Assembly (NCBI GenBank): GCA_016722075.1
Contig: JADKGW010000002.1
Location: 248,001 to 312,000, forward strand
Reading direction: 5' to 3'
DNA length: 64,000 bases
Source of the DNA: Candidatus Kouleothrix ribensis
GTDB lineage: Bacteria; Chloroflexota; Chloroflexia; Chloroflexales; Roseiflexaceae
The notes under the pieces are model-generated. The model saw nothing but the letters and a program-made list of their open reading frames with translations, made no database searches and had not been told where the DNA came from. Shown here piece after piece: positions 9,000 through 16,972 of the stretch (positions within the stretch are counted from its first letter, which is position 1; the number at the start of each line of letters is the position of its first letter). Position numbers and translations under genes: made by a program.

Positions 9000-9017
9000 C
9001 AAGTTGTTCAAACCGAG
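8994..9017 (+). repeat. attC left half-site
   Basis: CCTAACAAGTTGTTCAAACCG matches the left arm of attC sites and overlaps the stop of the cassette gene. No right arm with a GTTRRRY end follows within 200 bases. The array therefore appears to break here. Confidence 0.45.
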
Positions 9018-9130
9018 TCCGCGTTGACAATGTCAACTAGGTGACAACACAGGCACAAGGAAGACCAAAGACGACAAAACAATGATAGTATCATTGTTAA
9101 GCTTCCAGAACCGACTTCCATAACAACTGG

Positions 9131-9302
9131 ACTTTTGCAGATTCTGGCAGATCGCTTTGTGATGCGGTAGAACGCTACCCACGTAGTGCGCCAGTAGCGG
9201 GTATGCTTAGAAGAACGGATCGCATTAGAAAGCCATAAACCGCTTATTGCTGCTCCTTAACACTTGTTCGGAGATGCCTGTCTCGCGAAAATCTGCAAAA
9301 GT
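9131..9302. repeat. 172-bp segment with 13-bp perfect inverted ends
   Basis: ACTTTTGCAGATT at 9131-9143 is repeated in inverted form at 9290-9302. The interior has no coding sequence. The layout is that of a miniature non-autonomous transposable element, but I find no clear target duplication. Confidence 0.5.
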
Positions 9303-9333
9303 TTTTCATGTGGCTAGGCCACACCACCGCGAA

Positions 9334-9376
9334 TGAAAATGGGCCGAATAGCGGTGCGGACGATGGCCCATTTTCA
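9334..9376. repeat. Inverted repeat, 12-bp stem
   Basis: TGAAAATGGGCC at 9334-9345 pairs perfectly with 9365-9376 across a 19-base loop. It lies between the 172-bp element and the STAS remnant and has no T-run, so it is not an obvious terminator. Confidence 0.5.
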
Positions 9377-9381
9377 GAGTA

Positions 9382-9546
9382 GTGGGCTTGCTAGGTGCCA
9401 GGGTTGTGCTGGTCGGTATTCGGCCCGAGGTGGCGCAAGCCATGGTTGGACTCGGCGTGCAGTTCCAGCATGTTGTCACCCGCGCAACCCTTGCGGATGG
9501 CATCACCTATGCGACGAGCGGGAGCATAGCACGAATCCATATCTAG
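9382..9546 (+). pseudogene. C-terminal remnant of a STAS-domain protein
   Basis: A frame of 54 codons reads VGLLGARVVLVGIRPEVAQ, then VGLGVQFQHVVTRATLADGI and stops at 9544-9546. This is the last strand-helix-strand part of the STAS domain found in RsbR-type stressosome proteins and related anti-anti-sigma regulators. The N-terminal sensor domain and the phosphorylated Ser/Thr region are absent. The sequence just upstream is the hairpin at 9334-9376. It is a dead fragment. Confidence 0.7.
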
Positions 9547-9816
9547 CATGTGACGGTAGTCAGGCAAGCTAGGCGCACGCATCCTCGGTGCCCTATAGCG
9601 AAGTGCATAGATATTGATCCACTACCGATAGGCCACTCTGCTTCCTAAAGCCAAATTACAAGGATCAATACTTCTGCTCTTTGCTATAGGTAGCCAATGG
9701 GAGTCCCTCCGCGCAAAATCACTTTGTTCTTGGATGACTGAAGTCTTGGGCGCTCGTCAGTCATGCCGCAGAACAAATGAGGCACTAGGGCCAATCTCGC
9801 ATTGGTGCCGTTCGCA

Positions 9817-9960
9817 CTACCGGCTATCGGCTTCGGCGCGTTCCTCAGCTCGCGCAATATCTCGATCGCGGTACATTCGCACGGCCGCATTCCATCCCCA
9901 GCGCCAGCCGGCCCAGCCGCCGACGAGCGCGCCAGCTAGGAAGAACTGCACCGCGCTCAT
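9817..9960 (-). CDS. Small single-span membrane protein coupled to the ATPase gene
   Basis: The 47-residue product starts MSAVQFFLAGALVGGWAGWRWGW, one hydrophobic span of about 18 residues, followed by a charged cytosolic tail (MYRDRDIARAEERAEADSR). Its ATG overlaps the TGA of the ATPase gene as ATGA, so translation is coupled. The size, topology and position would suit a membrane anchor or partner for the DNA-pumping ATPase. The function is inferred from context only. Confidence 0.55.
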   Translation of the reverse strand: MSAVQFFLAGALVGGWAGWRWGWNAAVRMYRDRDIARAEERAEADSR

Positions 9961-10905
9961 ACCGCACCTCGCAGTCCCTGGCGCAGCAGCGCCTGCACGT
10001 CGCTGAGCGCCACCTGGTAGCGCTTGCCTTCGCTCGACCGCACGCCGCGCAGCTCCACCACGATTGCGGCCAGATCCATGCCATTCTGAAACAGCTGCGC
10101 CACGCGTAGGGCTTCTGTGCTTGCTGGTGCGGAATATGCCAAACTGGCCTGGGCATCGCTTTGGCATACGCTCGGCATATCGGAGGTCGATTTTTGGCCG
10201 ACTTTTGGCAGCAGCGTCAGCCTGGGGTATGCCTGCGGACTGGCCAGCAGCTGCCCGACGCGCGCCACATCCTGGGCAGTGGTGTTCGGGATCGTCACCT
10301 CGATCAGCTCACCGCTGGTGCGGTACAAGAGCGCGTGGCCGGTGGCCAGCGTCAAGGTTTCCGGCAGCTCGTCGCCCAGCTGCAATAGGTGATTGGCCTG
10401 GCGCCGCTTCATGCGATGCACGTAGCACGAGGCCAGGCTATCGCGAAGCGCAGAACCTCCGGTGCGCTCGGCTGTCCACACCTGGCCAGAGACCAGCGCA
10501 AACACCAGCACCTTACGGCCCGCCTGGGCGACGCGCTCAATCAGGGCGGCCAGCGGCGCGGCCAGCTCGCCGCGCATCAGGCTGGTAAACTCATCAGCGG
10601 CCAGAATGAGTGGCCAGCGCTCGCTGCTCGTGTTGCGCAGCCGGCGGTCGAGTGTTTCTGTCACCAGCTGCACACTGCTCAGCATGGCGCGCGCATTGGT
10701 CGCCGGCGCGCAGAGAAACGTGCTGCTGAGCGGGGCCAGCGTGCCGCCAGGCTATCATCGCCGGCATCGGCGTGCGGATGAGCAGCACCCAACGCGCCCC
10801 GTGCAGGGCACTCTGCGCGGCCAGAAAGCGCACGGTCGTGGTTTTGCCGCTGCCGCTCACCCCCGCAATTGCTGCCGAGTAGAGATCTTTCCAGGTGCCG
10901 GCCAG
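9957..10905 (-). pseudogene. FtsK/HerA-like DNA-translocase ATPase, truncated and frameshifted
   Basis: Near 10855 the frame reads IAGVSGSGKTTTVRFLAAQ, a Walker A loop. The next part is scrambled by two small frame changes around 10725-10785 (a PHADAGDDSLA stretch lies in a third frame). The rest is in one frame from 10740 to 9957: LAADEFTSLMRGELAAPL gives the Walker B and helix, VLVFALVSGQVW follows, and a C-terminal winged-helix-like segment closes the protein. Sequence before the P-loop is replaced by recombinase sequence on the other strand, so a deletion removed the N-terminus. The protein would have moved element DNA. Confidence 0.65.
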
Positions 10906-10924
10906 CTCCTGGCCGGTCTCTGCG

Positions 10925-11104
10925 CGGCATAGCGCCGACTCGCTGTTGCTGCTGGCCGGCGCCAGCATTGCCGACGTGAAAGAGATCCTGGGGCATTCCT
11001 CGATCGCCGTTACTGCTGCGATCTACCTGCACAGCTACGAAGACACCAAGCGCGATGCTATCGCCGGCGTGGCCCAGCTGCTGCGCGCTCGAAAGGTGGG
11101 GTAA
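10925..11104 (+). pseudogene. C-terminal remnant of the element's tyrosine recombinase
   Basis: The fragment reads RHSADSLLLLAGASIADVK, then EILGHSSIAVTAAIYLHSYED and ends RARKVG. This aligns with the end of phage integrases: the box-II RH(S/T) followed by LLLxAGxS, the LGHSSI motif, and the catalytic Tyr in AIYLH. The N-terminal and the first catalytic Arg are missing. The break at about 10905-10925 is shared with the ATPase remnant, so one deletion truncated both. The position next to the right att repeat is that of the original integrase. Confidence 0.75.
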
Positions 11105-11140
11105 CATGCACCATACTGTCCCTGATACTGTCCCGACACC

Positions 11141-11178
11141 AACAAAAGAAGCGGCGAACGTTGCCGTTCTACCGCTTC
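11141..11178 (-). terminator. Element-supplied terminator for tRNA-Arg
   Basis: On the minus strand GAAGCGG pairs with CCGCTTC (11172-11178 with 11148-11154), with an inner GAACG/CGTTC extension, followed by TTTTGTT. It lies a few bases past the tRNA 3' end and inside the element. The insertion thus replaced the original terminator at 1872-1904. Confidence 0.7.
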
Positions 11179-11182
11179 CTGA

Positions 11183-11230
11183 TGCTGGTACCCTCGGGCC
11201 GACTCGAACGGCCGACACGCGGTTTAGGAA
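11183..11230. repeat. att repeat, right copy (in the functional tRNA)
   Basis: These 48 bp are identical to 1905-1952. Here they form the 3' half of the complete tRNA-Arg gene, so the element carried a tRNA-like att that restored the gene on insertion. Confidence 0.9.
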
Positions 11231-11261
11231 ACCGCTGCTCTATCCACTGAGCTACGAGGGC
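11186..11261 (-). tRNA. tRNA-Arg (anticodon CCT)
   Basis: The minus strand folds as a full cloverleaf: acceptor GCCCTCG with CGAGGGT, D arm AGCTCAGTGGATAGAGC, anticodon arm with loop TTCCTAA (anticodon CCT), T arm GGCCGTTCGAGTCGGCC, discriminator A and an encoded CCA. A TATAAT-like -10 lies upstream on the minus strand at 11336-11341. It reads AGG codons. The gene is the insertion target of the adjoining element and remains intact. Confidence 0.95.
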
Positions 11262-11423
11262 CGGCGTGGTGCGCGATCATTCGACTAGCGCACCAGCACA
11301 CCCGCGATCGAACGCCGGCTGTGCAGGTGATCTTCATTATAGTGGATCGCAGTCAGCGGCACAAACGCCGGCTTGATCGCGGCAGGCCGCGCTTCGATCG
11401 CACTACGCCAACCGCAGCAATCG

Positions 11424-12008
11424 CTACGAGCCTAGCAGCTCCTCGGCCTCAATGATCGCCTGGGCGATATCCTTCATCTTCGCGCGCTTATCGCGGGCAC
11501 GCTGGCGCAGCCGCTCGTATGCATCGCGCTCGCTCAGGCCCAGACGCTGCATCAGGATGCCTTTCGCCCGCTCGACTAGCTTGCGCGCCTCGAGCGACTC
11601 CTCCAGCTCGACGACCTGGCCGCGCAGCGCGGCGATCTCTTTGTAGCGCGCCAGCGCGATATTGATCGCCGGCGAAAGCTCGGCCTCGTTCACTGGCTTC
11701 ACCAGGTAGCCCAGCGCGCCGGCCAGCTCGGCCTTGCGAATGGTATCACGATCGGTATAGGCCGTCAGCATCACGATCGGCACCGGCCGCTGCTGATTGA
11801 TCCGCGCGGCCGCCTCGGTACCCTCAACCTCGGGCATGCGAATATCCATAATAATCAGGTCTGGCCCGAGCCGCCCCGCCAGATCGATCGCTTCGGCGCC
11901 GGTGCGCGCTAGCCCAATCACGTCATACCCCAACCCTTTCAGCTGCTCCTCAAGCGTCAAGGCGACCAACTCGTTGTCTTCTGCTACCAGAATGCGGACA
12001 GCAGCCAT
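11424..12008 (-). CDS. Response regulator with ANTAR RNA-binding domain
   Basis: The 194-residue protein has an N-terminal receiver domain with acidic pair E10-D11, phospho-acceptor D55 (IIMDIRMPE), T82 and K104. A coiled linker (about 120-138) is followed by an ANTAR domain (about 138-190: KLVERAKGILMQRLGLSERDAYERLRQRAR). ANTAR proteins bind paired hairpins in nascent RNA and stop termination, as in AmiR and NasR. No partner kinase is adjacent. The start has ATG at 12008, with AAGGCACTTC upstream as a weak ribosome site. Confidence 0.9.
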   Translation of the reverse strand: MAAVRILVAEDNELVALTLEEQLKGLGYDVIGLARTGAEAIDLAGRLGPDLIIMDIRMPEVEGTEAAARINQQRPVPIVMLTAYTDRDTIRKAELAGALGYLVKPVNEAELSPAINIALARYKEIAALRGQVVELEESLEARKLVERAKGILMQRLGLSERDAYERLRQRARDKRAKMKDIAQAIIEAEELLGS

Positions 12009-12226
12009 ATGAAGTGCCTTCCAACTGATGTACGTTGCCCACAGGCAATCGTTACTATAGCAAAAAAACAGAAATGGTGGGCGATATCATGCGCGAATCG
12101 CCCGCTGTGGTGGTGTTCGAATCGGTTCAATCAATCTGCGCGCGCTGTATTGAGTTCGTAGCCTATCATACCATAAAAGAACTAGATTGTGGAGTACGTT
12201 AGGTGTGGTTTTTGATGCAGCCGCAC

Positions 12227-13282
12227 TCATTGCTCGCTGGCCTGCGCAGCGAGTGCTGCCGCCACAATCGCGGCGGTGATCTGGTGGTGCGCCGGCTCGC
12301 TGCGGCGTGGGTATACGCGGTTACTCAGCACAACCACCAGCCGCTGGCGCGCCGGGCTCACGATGATCGCCGGGCCGGTGAAGCCGGTGTGCCCAAGCGT
12401 ACCGGCCGGCGCCGCACCCATGAAGTTCGGCCGGTCGATCATCCAGCCTAGCCCACAGCCCAGGCTCAGCGCCGGCGTCTGGTTGCTGGCCGCCAGCCGC
12501 GCAAGCCTGGGCGACAGCAGCGGCGCGCCGGGCGCCGCGCCGGTAATCGCGCTCAGCCACATCCGGCCAAACTGCGCAAGGTCGGCCGCGCTGCTGAATA
12601 GCCCGGCGTGGCCGGCCACGCCGCCAAGCATGTGCGCGCTCTCGTCGTGAACGCTGCCATGCACCAGCCCGCCGCGCCACTCCTCATCCCGCTCGGTCGG
12701 GGCGATCCGCGCATGCAGGTGTTCGGGCGGGCAGAACTGCGTGCTTGCCAGGCCGAGCGGCTCGATCACCAGCTGCGCCAGCGCGCGGTCGAGCGGGGTA
12801 CCCACCAGCCGCGCCACGATCTCGCCCAGCAGCAGCGAGTTCACATTGGTGTAGGCCACACTCGTGCCGGGCGGCCGCGCCGGCGCCAGCGCGAAAACCC
12901 GCGCCCACAGCTGCGCGCTGCCGGCGTGCCGCAGCGCCGAAAGCCGGATCTCCAGCCCCGAGGTGTGCGTCAGCAGATGCCAGATCGTTACCGTGTGCGC
13001 ACGTAGCTCGGGCAGGTAGCGCGCGGCTGGCATATGCAGATCCAGCTGCCCGGCATCGATCAGGCGCAGTGCCGCCGTTGCGGTGAACATTTTCGTCAGC
13101 GAGGCGATGTCGTAGATCGTGTCGTGGGCCACCGGCACCGCGCCAGAATCGTACACCAGCGTGCCATACGCAGCGTGGTGTAGCGTCGCGCCGGCCTGTG
13201 CGATCAGCACCACTGCGCCGGGGAACACCCGCCGCGTGATCGCGCCGGTGACAATCGCATCGAGCTGATCAGGAAGCGCCAT
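12227..13282 (-). CDS. Serine hydrolase of the class C beta-lactamase fold
   Basis: The 351-residue protein has the three active-site motifs of this fold: S61-L-T-K64, Y144-T-N146, and H298-T-G300 in place of KTG. HTG is common in esterases and D-aminopeptidase-like members, so this is more likely an esterase or peptidase than a drug-resistance enzyme. There is no signal peptide, which suggests a cytoplasmic location. Neighbours on the same strand are unrelated. The exact substrate cannot be told from the sequence. Confidence 0.85.
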   Translation of the reverse strand: MALPDQLDAIVTGAITRRVFPGAVVLIAQAGATLHHAAYGTLVYDSGAVPVAHDTIYDIASLTKMFTATAALRLIDAGQLDLHMPAARYLPELRAHTVTIWHLLTHTSGLEIRLSALRHAGSAQLWARVFALAPARPPGTSVAYTNVNSLLLGEIVARLVGTPLDRALAQLVIEPLGLASTQFCPPEHLHARIAPTERDEEWRGGLVHGSVHDESAHMLGGVAGHAGLFSSAADLAQFGRMWLSAITGAAPGAPLLSPRLARLAASNQTPALSLGCGLGWMIDRPNFMGAAPAGTLGHTGFTGPAIIVSPARQRLVVVLSNRVYPRRSEPAHHQITAAIVAAALAAQASEQ

Positions 13283-13489
13283 AGGCAGATGTGCGCGGCC
13301 CGCAGGCAGGCCCGGCGCGCTGGCTTCGGGTAGTGGCGGCTGCGCACCCTGGTGGTAAACGGCCGCTCAGGCAGCTGTGCGCGCGGCGGCCCTGCCACGC
13401 GCCAGGGCCGCGCTGATCGCGGAGTGCCGCTTGCGCCGGCAGGTGATGTTCGGTGCGGACGATCGGTATGGGTGCAGCATACTGGGATG

Positions 13490-15202
13490 CTACTGAATGG
13501 GGGCGCAGGTCGGGCGTTCGGTCAGCCAGGGGGCAAACTCGATATTATCGCCAACCGCCTCGCCGCGCCCATCGGCATGCCGATCAGGCTCGTATGGGCC
13601 AAGCGCGCTACCCCACCAGTTGCTGCGCATGTCTAGCGCGATCTCGCTGGTGGCGCCGCGCCCGATTCCATAGCGCAGGTATTCGGGGATGATCGGCGGC
13701 GTGTGCTTCTCAGTCGCGTTGTCGCGCACATTCAGCGCAAACCCCGGCACCTGCGGCGTCTCGCTGCGCACGCTCAGGCCGTTCGTGCCGCCTACAAACG
13801 CATTGCAGGTCAGGCCACCCAGCAGCGGGCCATTGGTCGAGAGCACAATGTCGGGGCCTTCGCTGCCTACCAGCAGGTTACCGCGCAGATCGAGGTTGAG
13901 CGTATCGAAGGTGCTCTGGTTGCTGATCCGCACCGGCGAGGTGCCTGGCTGCATGCGGTTGCCGCCGATGCGGTTATTCGTCAGGATCACGCCGCCTCCG
14001 CTGCCATAGCTGGCCTCGAGCGCCGAGCCGTAGGGCATGTCGTTGCCGGCGATCTCGCTATCGCGCAGCTCGAGCCGGCTATCGTTCACTTGCACATGCC
14101 CGCCATTGTCGTTGATATGCGCGTTGTGCAGCGTCAGGTTGCCGCCCTCGCTCAGCAGCACCGTGCCACCCGCCCCGCCGCCACGGATGTGGGTGTGCTC
14201 CATGGTGATGTTCGCGCCCGGCCGGCCAAAAATGCCCTCCCAGCGCTGGCGCTCGCTGCCGACGATCCGCACCGGCCGGTTGGGCTGGCCGAGCGCATAC
14301 ACGGTGCCGTCGACAAAGATCGACACGCCGGGCGCAAGCCGCACCTCGGCACCCGGCTCGATGATCAGCGTGGCACCCGCGATCACCTGCTGGTCGCGCC
14401 TGAGCACGATCGGACTCTGCGCCGCCGTCCAGCGCACCGTGCCGCGCAGCACATCCACTGGCACCGCCGTCGGCGCGGGTGTGGGCGTCGGCTGGGGCGG
14501 GCGGGGTGTCGCGGCCGGCTCGGGCGCACGCGTCGGCTGCGGCTCTGCCGTCGCAGCTGCCGACGGCTCGGGCGTATCGGTCTCGGTCTCATCGAAGACC
14601 GGATCGGTCGGCGAGATCGCCGGGCTGGTTTGCTGCGTGGTGCTCGAGCGCACACTCGTGGGCTGCGCAAATGTCGCGATCGGGGTCTGCGGTGCCGGGT
14701 ACGGCTGCTGCTGCGGCCCGCCCACCCCACCAGCGGCCGGTTGGGTGGGGCGGCTCGGCGAGAAGATCGGTAGCTCGCTCGGGCTGGCCGGCGTAGTTGG
14801 GGGCTGCGCAGTCGGTGGTGTGGTCGTCAGCCGCTGCTCCGGCAGCGCCGCTGCGCTGGGCTGCTCGGCCACGCCATTCGGCGCCGGGTAGCCCGCCGGT
14901 GTCGCGGCGCCACCCGCCGGCCGGCTCGCACCACCCGCAGTGGCCTGCACCAATGCGCCCGGCGTCGCGGCCGCTACCGTCGCCCGCACACCCGCAGCAT
15001 CAGTGCTACTGGCCAGGCTCGGCCCGGATGCGGTTGGGGTTGGGTTGCTCGACGAGGCCGGTGGGAAGAAAATCGCCAGGAGAATTGCCACGCCTAAGAA
15101 CAGCAGCGCGGCCAGCAGCATCAGCGTATCGCGTGTAAGTTGTATTGTGATGGTACGCCCGGACTGCCCGCCTGGCTGCGTATCATTCGGCTCCAAAGGC
15201 AC
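13490..15202 (-). CDS. Membrane-anchored Pro/Thr-rich protein with a beta-helix domain
   Basis: The 570-residue product begins with a short polar N-terminus and one membrane span (about residues 27-46: LMLLAALLFLGVAILLAIFF). A long low-complexity linker rich in P, T, A and S follows (about 50-255), then a domain with repeated VNDSRLELRDSEI- and GNLTLHNAHI-type turns (about 265-530), typical of a right-handed parallel beta-helix. Such domains often bind or cleave polysaccharide, or serve as surface fibres. No catalytic residues can be assigned. The protein is probably exposed outside the membrane on a stalk. Confidence 0.75.
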   Translation of the reverse strand: MPLEPNDTQPGGQSGRTITIQLTRDTLMLLAALLFLGVAILLAIFFPPASSSNPTPTASGPSLASSTDAAGVRATVAAATPGALVQATAGGASRPAGGAATPAGYPAPNGVAEQPSAAALPEQRLTTTPPTAQPPTTPASPSELPIFSPSRPTQPAAGGVGGPQQQPYPAPQTPIATFAQPTSVRSSTTQQTSPAISPTDPVFDETETDTPEPSAAATAEPQPTRAPEPAATPRPPQPTPTPAPTAVPVDVLRGTVRWTAAQSPIVLRRDQQVIAGATLIIEPGAEVRLAPGVSIFVDGTVYALGQPNRPVRIVGSERQRWEGIFGRPGANITMEHTHIRGGGAGGTVLLSEGGNLTLHNAHINDNGGHVQVNDSRLELRDSEIAGNDMPYGSALEASYGSGGGVILTNNRIGGNRMQPGTSPVRISNQSTFDTLNLDLRGNLLVGSEGPDIVLSTNGPLLGGLTCNAFVGGTNGLSVRSETPQVPGFALNVRDNATEKHTPPIIPEYLRYGIGRGATSEIALDMRSNWWGSALGPYEPDRHADGRGEAVGDNIEFAPWLTERPTCAPIQ

Positions 15203-15288
15203 CTCCGAATGGTTTGCACGGGCTCATAGCACCCATGTCCGTGCCATCTTACCATACGCACTACTGGTATGCAATCCTATGTTCTAGC

Positions 15289-16754
15289 GTAACTGTTCAG
15301 ATTTGGGGTAAAGGAGTTTCGCGAGGAGCGGACGCCAATTCCTTGAGCCGTTTGAGGCACTCATCGAAGGGGTTGAGCTTGCGCGCCTGCCAGGTCTCAA
15401 ATAAACTGGCAAGCCCCATGCGCGTCTTGGTTCCTTCCTTGCTGCGCGAGCCACCACCGATCTTGCGGCAAACCACCAGCGGACGGATGGAGCGTTCGGC
15501 CAGATTATTGCTCGCACTCAAGCCCGCAATGAGCACGAACTGGAACAGCTCATCTTCGTGCCGCAGCAACCGCTTGGCGAGCGCACCGCACGCATGCGTG
15601 GACGCTCTAGCGTACTGGAGCCCGAGTTGATGGCTGCCACTGGTCAACGCCACATACGCACACTCGCGCTCCGCCTGACTCGGCTCCGGGTGGTTGTCCA
15701 GCCACGTGTGCGCCTGATCATAGAGCGCCCGCACCGACTGCGCCCATGCCAGCACGTCCGTGTCCTGCGGATGCGCCGCTTTGAGTGCGTGCAGATCACG
15801 CAGCAGGTGCGTCCAGCAGCGTTGATGCTTGCCCGCATACGCGTTGTAGCCACCATAAAAGTCACTCACCAAGTGCCCGTGAAACTTGCCATCCAAGATG
15901 CGCTTGAGCACCACTTGGGAGCGGCTGTGGTCATATTCATAATAACGGATGGCGTCGTCGCCTGGCGTCGAGAAGGCCCAGATATAGCCGTTTTGCCCAT
16001 TCTCACGCCAGCTGGTTTCATCGCCGTGCAGGATCGGGCTCGCCCGCGCCGCCTGCTTGAGCTGGGTCAGCTCGTCTTGGAGCGTGCGACGGAGCTGATG
16101 CAGGAGTTCGACAATTTCACCCGTGCTGAGGTGCAACTGGTGCAGGCTGCTCAAATAGGCCTGAATACGCCGAATGGGCAAGCGCAAGGTGGTGCGCAGA
16201 TAGGCAATCAAGCTGGCGATCCGCACGCCGATGCGCCCCTGACCGAGCACCACGCCGTCCAGGTCGAGCTTGGGGCTGTGCCAGCGTTTGCAGTGCGGAC
16301 AGAAGCGTTTGATGATGCGGTGCTCAATGACCTCGATGGGCTGCGGTTCGGGCAGTTCCAGTACCTCACGTGCATAATCGAGGCTGTGGCCCTGCAAGCG
16401 ATAGGCACAGTCGGGGCAGCGTTCGAGCGCATGCGCAACGCTACGGGTAGGTGTCATACGCTTACGACCGTGATTGTGGTGTGGCGCACGCTTCTTGCGC
16501 TTTGGTTTGGGTTCAGCGGATTTGGGACGATTGGACTTGACAAAGGGCGGCGGGTCAGTGTGCTGCTGCTCCAATTCAGCAATGCGCTGCTGCGCAGCAG
16601 CCAACTGCGCGTGCAGTTGCACGACCAAGGCGCGGAGTTCGGCATGCTCGGTCTGCAGCTGGGCATGGTCAGCTTGCAAGCGTGTATGTTCCTCAAGGAG
16701 CGTCATACGCAAAGTATACTACAGTTTCGGACCAGGATAACTGTGAACACTTAC
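15289..16754 (-). mobile_element. IS66-family insertion sequence with one gene
   Basis: The element is 1466 bp with imperfect inverted ends starting GTAACTGTTCA and GTAAGTGTTCA. It is flanked by a direct 8-bp duplication GTTCTAGC (15281-15288 and 16755-16762), the size IS66 elements make. It carries only the transposase gene; the two small accessory genes found in many IS66 members are absent, as in the single-gene subgroup. The intact frame and clean target duplication suggest a recent, possibly still active copy. Confidence 0.93.
15297..16712 (-). CDS. IS66-family transposase
   Basis: The 471-residue protein has an N-terminal leucine/glutamine coiled coil (about 1-50), a basic PKPKRKKRAPH linker, a zinc-finger-like CPDC and CPHCKRW segment (about 99-142), and a DDE catalytic core with HGDETSW (first Asp), VSDFYGGY (second Asp) and NNLAERSIRPLVVCRKIGG (Glu). 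The C-terminal tail is LNPFDECLKRL. All three acidic residues are present. The frame covers nearly the whole element, ending eight bases inside its left end. Confidence 0.93.
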   Translation of the reverse strand: MRMTLLEEHTRLQADHAQLQTEHAELRALVVQLHAQLAAAQQRIAELEQQHTDPPPFVKSNRPKSAEPKPKRKKRAPHHNHGRKRMTPTRSVAHALERCPDCAYRLQGHSLDYAREVLELPEPQPIEVIEHRIIKRFCPHCKRWHSPKLDLDGVVLGQGRIGVRIASLIAYLRTTLRLPIRRIQAYLSSLHQLHLSTGEIVELLHQLRRTLQDELTQLKQAARASPILHGDETSWRENGQNGYIWAFSTPGDDAIRYYEYDHSRSQVVLKRILDGKFHGHLVSDFYGGYNAYAGKHQRCWTHLLRDLHALKAAHPQDTDVLAWAQSVRALYDQAHTWLDNHPEPSQAERECAYVALTSGSHQLGLQYARASTHACGALAKRLLRHEDELFQFVLIAGLSASNNLAERSIRPLVVCRKIGGGSRSKEGTKTRMGLASLFETWQARKLNPFDECLKRLKELASAPRETPLPQI

Positions 16755-16770
16755 GTTCTAGCGCGTCATG

Positions 16771-16972
16771 AGTGGTTGCAACGTTGGCCCTTACTCCCCT
16801 ATCTTCCTTTTTTGGGGGTAGGTGTTTCATGGGGCGCAGTGGGATGCGTAAAAACCCCTGCCCCTCGCCCGCTCACCTGGAGGGTTTTCGCTCAGCATGC
16901 CAGGCAGCGTGCATACCCCTCTCTCGTACCTCCTCCTCTGGCAGGCGTGGGTCGAAGGACGTTGCAACCACT
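16771..16972. repeat. 202-bp element with 14-bp perfect inverted ends
   Basis: AGTGGTTGCAACGT at 16771-16784 recurs inverted at 16959-16972. The interior is C-rich and contains GGGGGTAGG and GGAGGGTTTTCGC strings similar to the repeat block at 47.8-48.3 kb. No gene is present here or in the rest of 16755-17174, apart from the likely sortase promoter region. It looks like a miniature non-autonomous element beside the IS66 copy. Confidence 0.55.

Larger units (their letters stand above)
1905..11230. mobile_element. Decayed integrative element in tRNA-Arg(CCT)
   Basis: Identical 48-bp direct repeats (1905-1952 and 11183-11230) match the 3' half of the tRNA-Arg gene that is intact at the right end. 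This is the standard mark of a tyrosine-recombinase element that inserted into the tRNA and rebuilt its 3' end. A recombinase C-terminus lies next to the right repeat, as expected. The interior contains a primase-like gene, a capsid gene, an ATPase and attC-like sites, but nearly all phage-type genes are frameshifted or truncated. The middle section at 5.3-7.4 kb is clearly lower in GC than the flanks. The element therefore looks like a dead prophage or satellite that collected other DNA. Confidence 0.85.

Noticed and set aside
9547..9816. Possible gene between the STAS remnant and the small membrane protein
   Set aside because: Short frames on both strands have no start signal and no family pattern; I see nothing in this stretch.
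12227..13282. Annotation as a beta-lactamase resistance gene
   Set aside because: The third motif is HTG rather than KTG and there is no signal peptide, which fits an esterase or peptidase better.
13703..14773. Long plus-strand frame opposite the beta-helix protein gene
   Set aside because: It is rich in Arg, His and Ala with no domain, and it mirrors a strong minus-strand gene.
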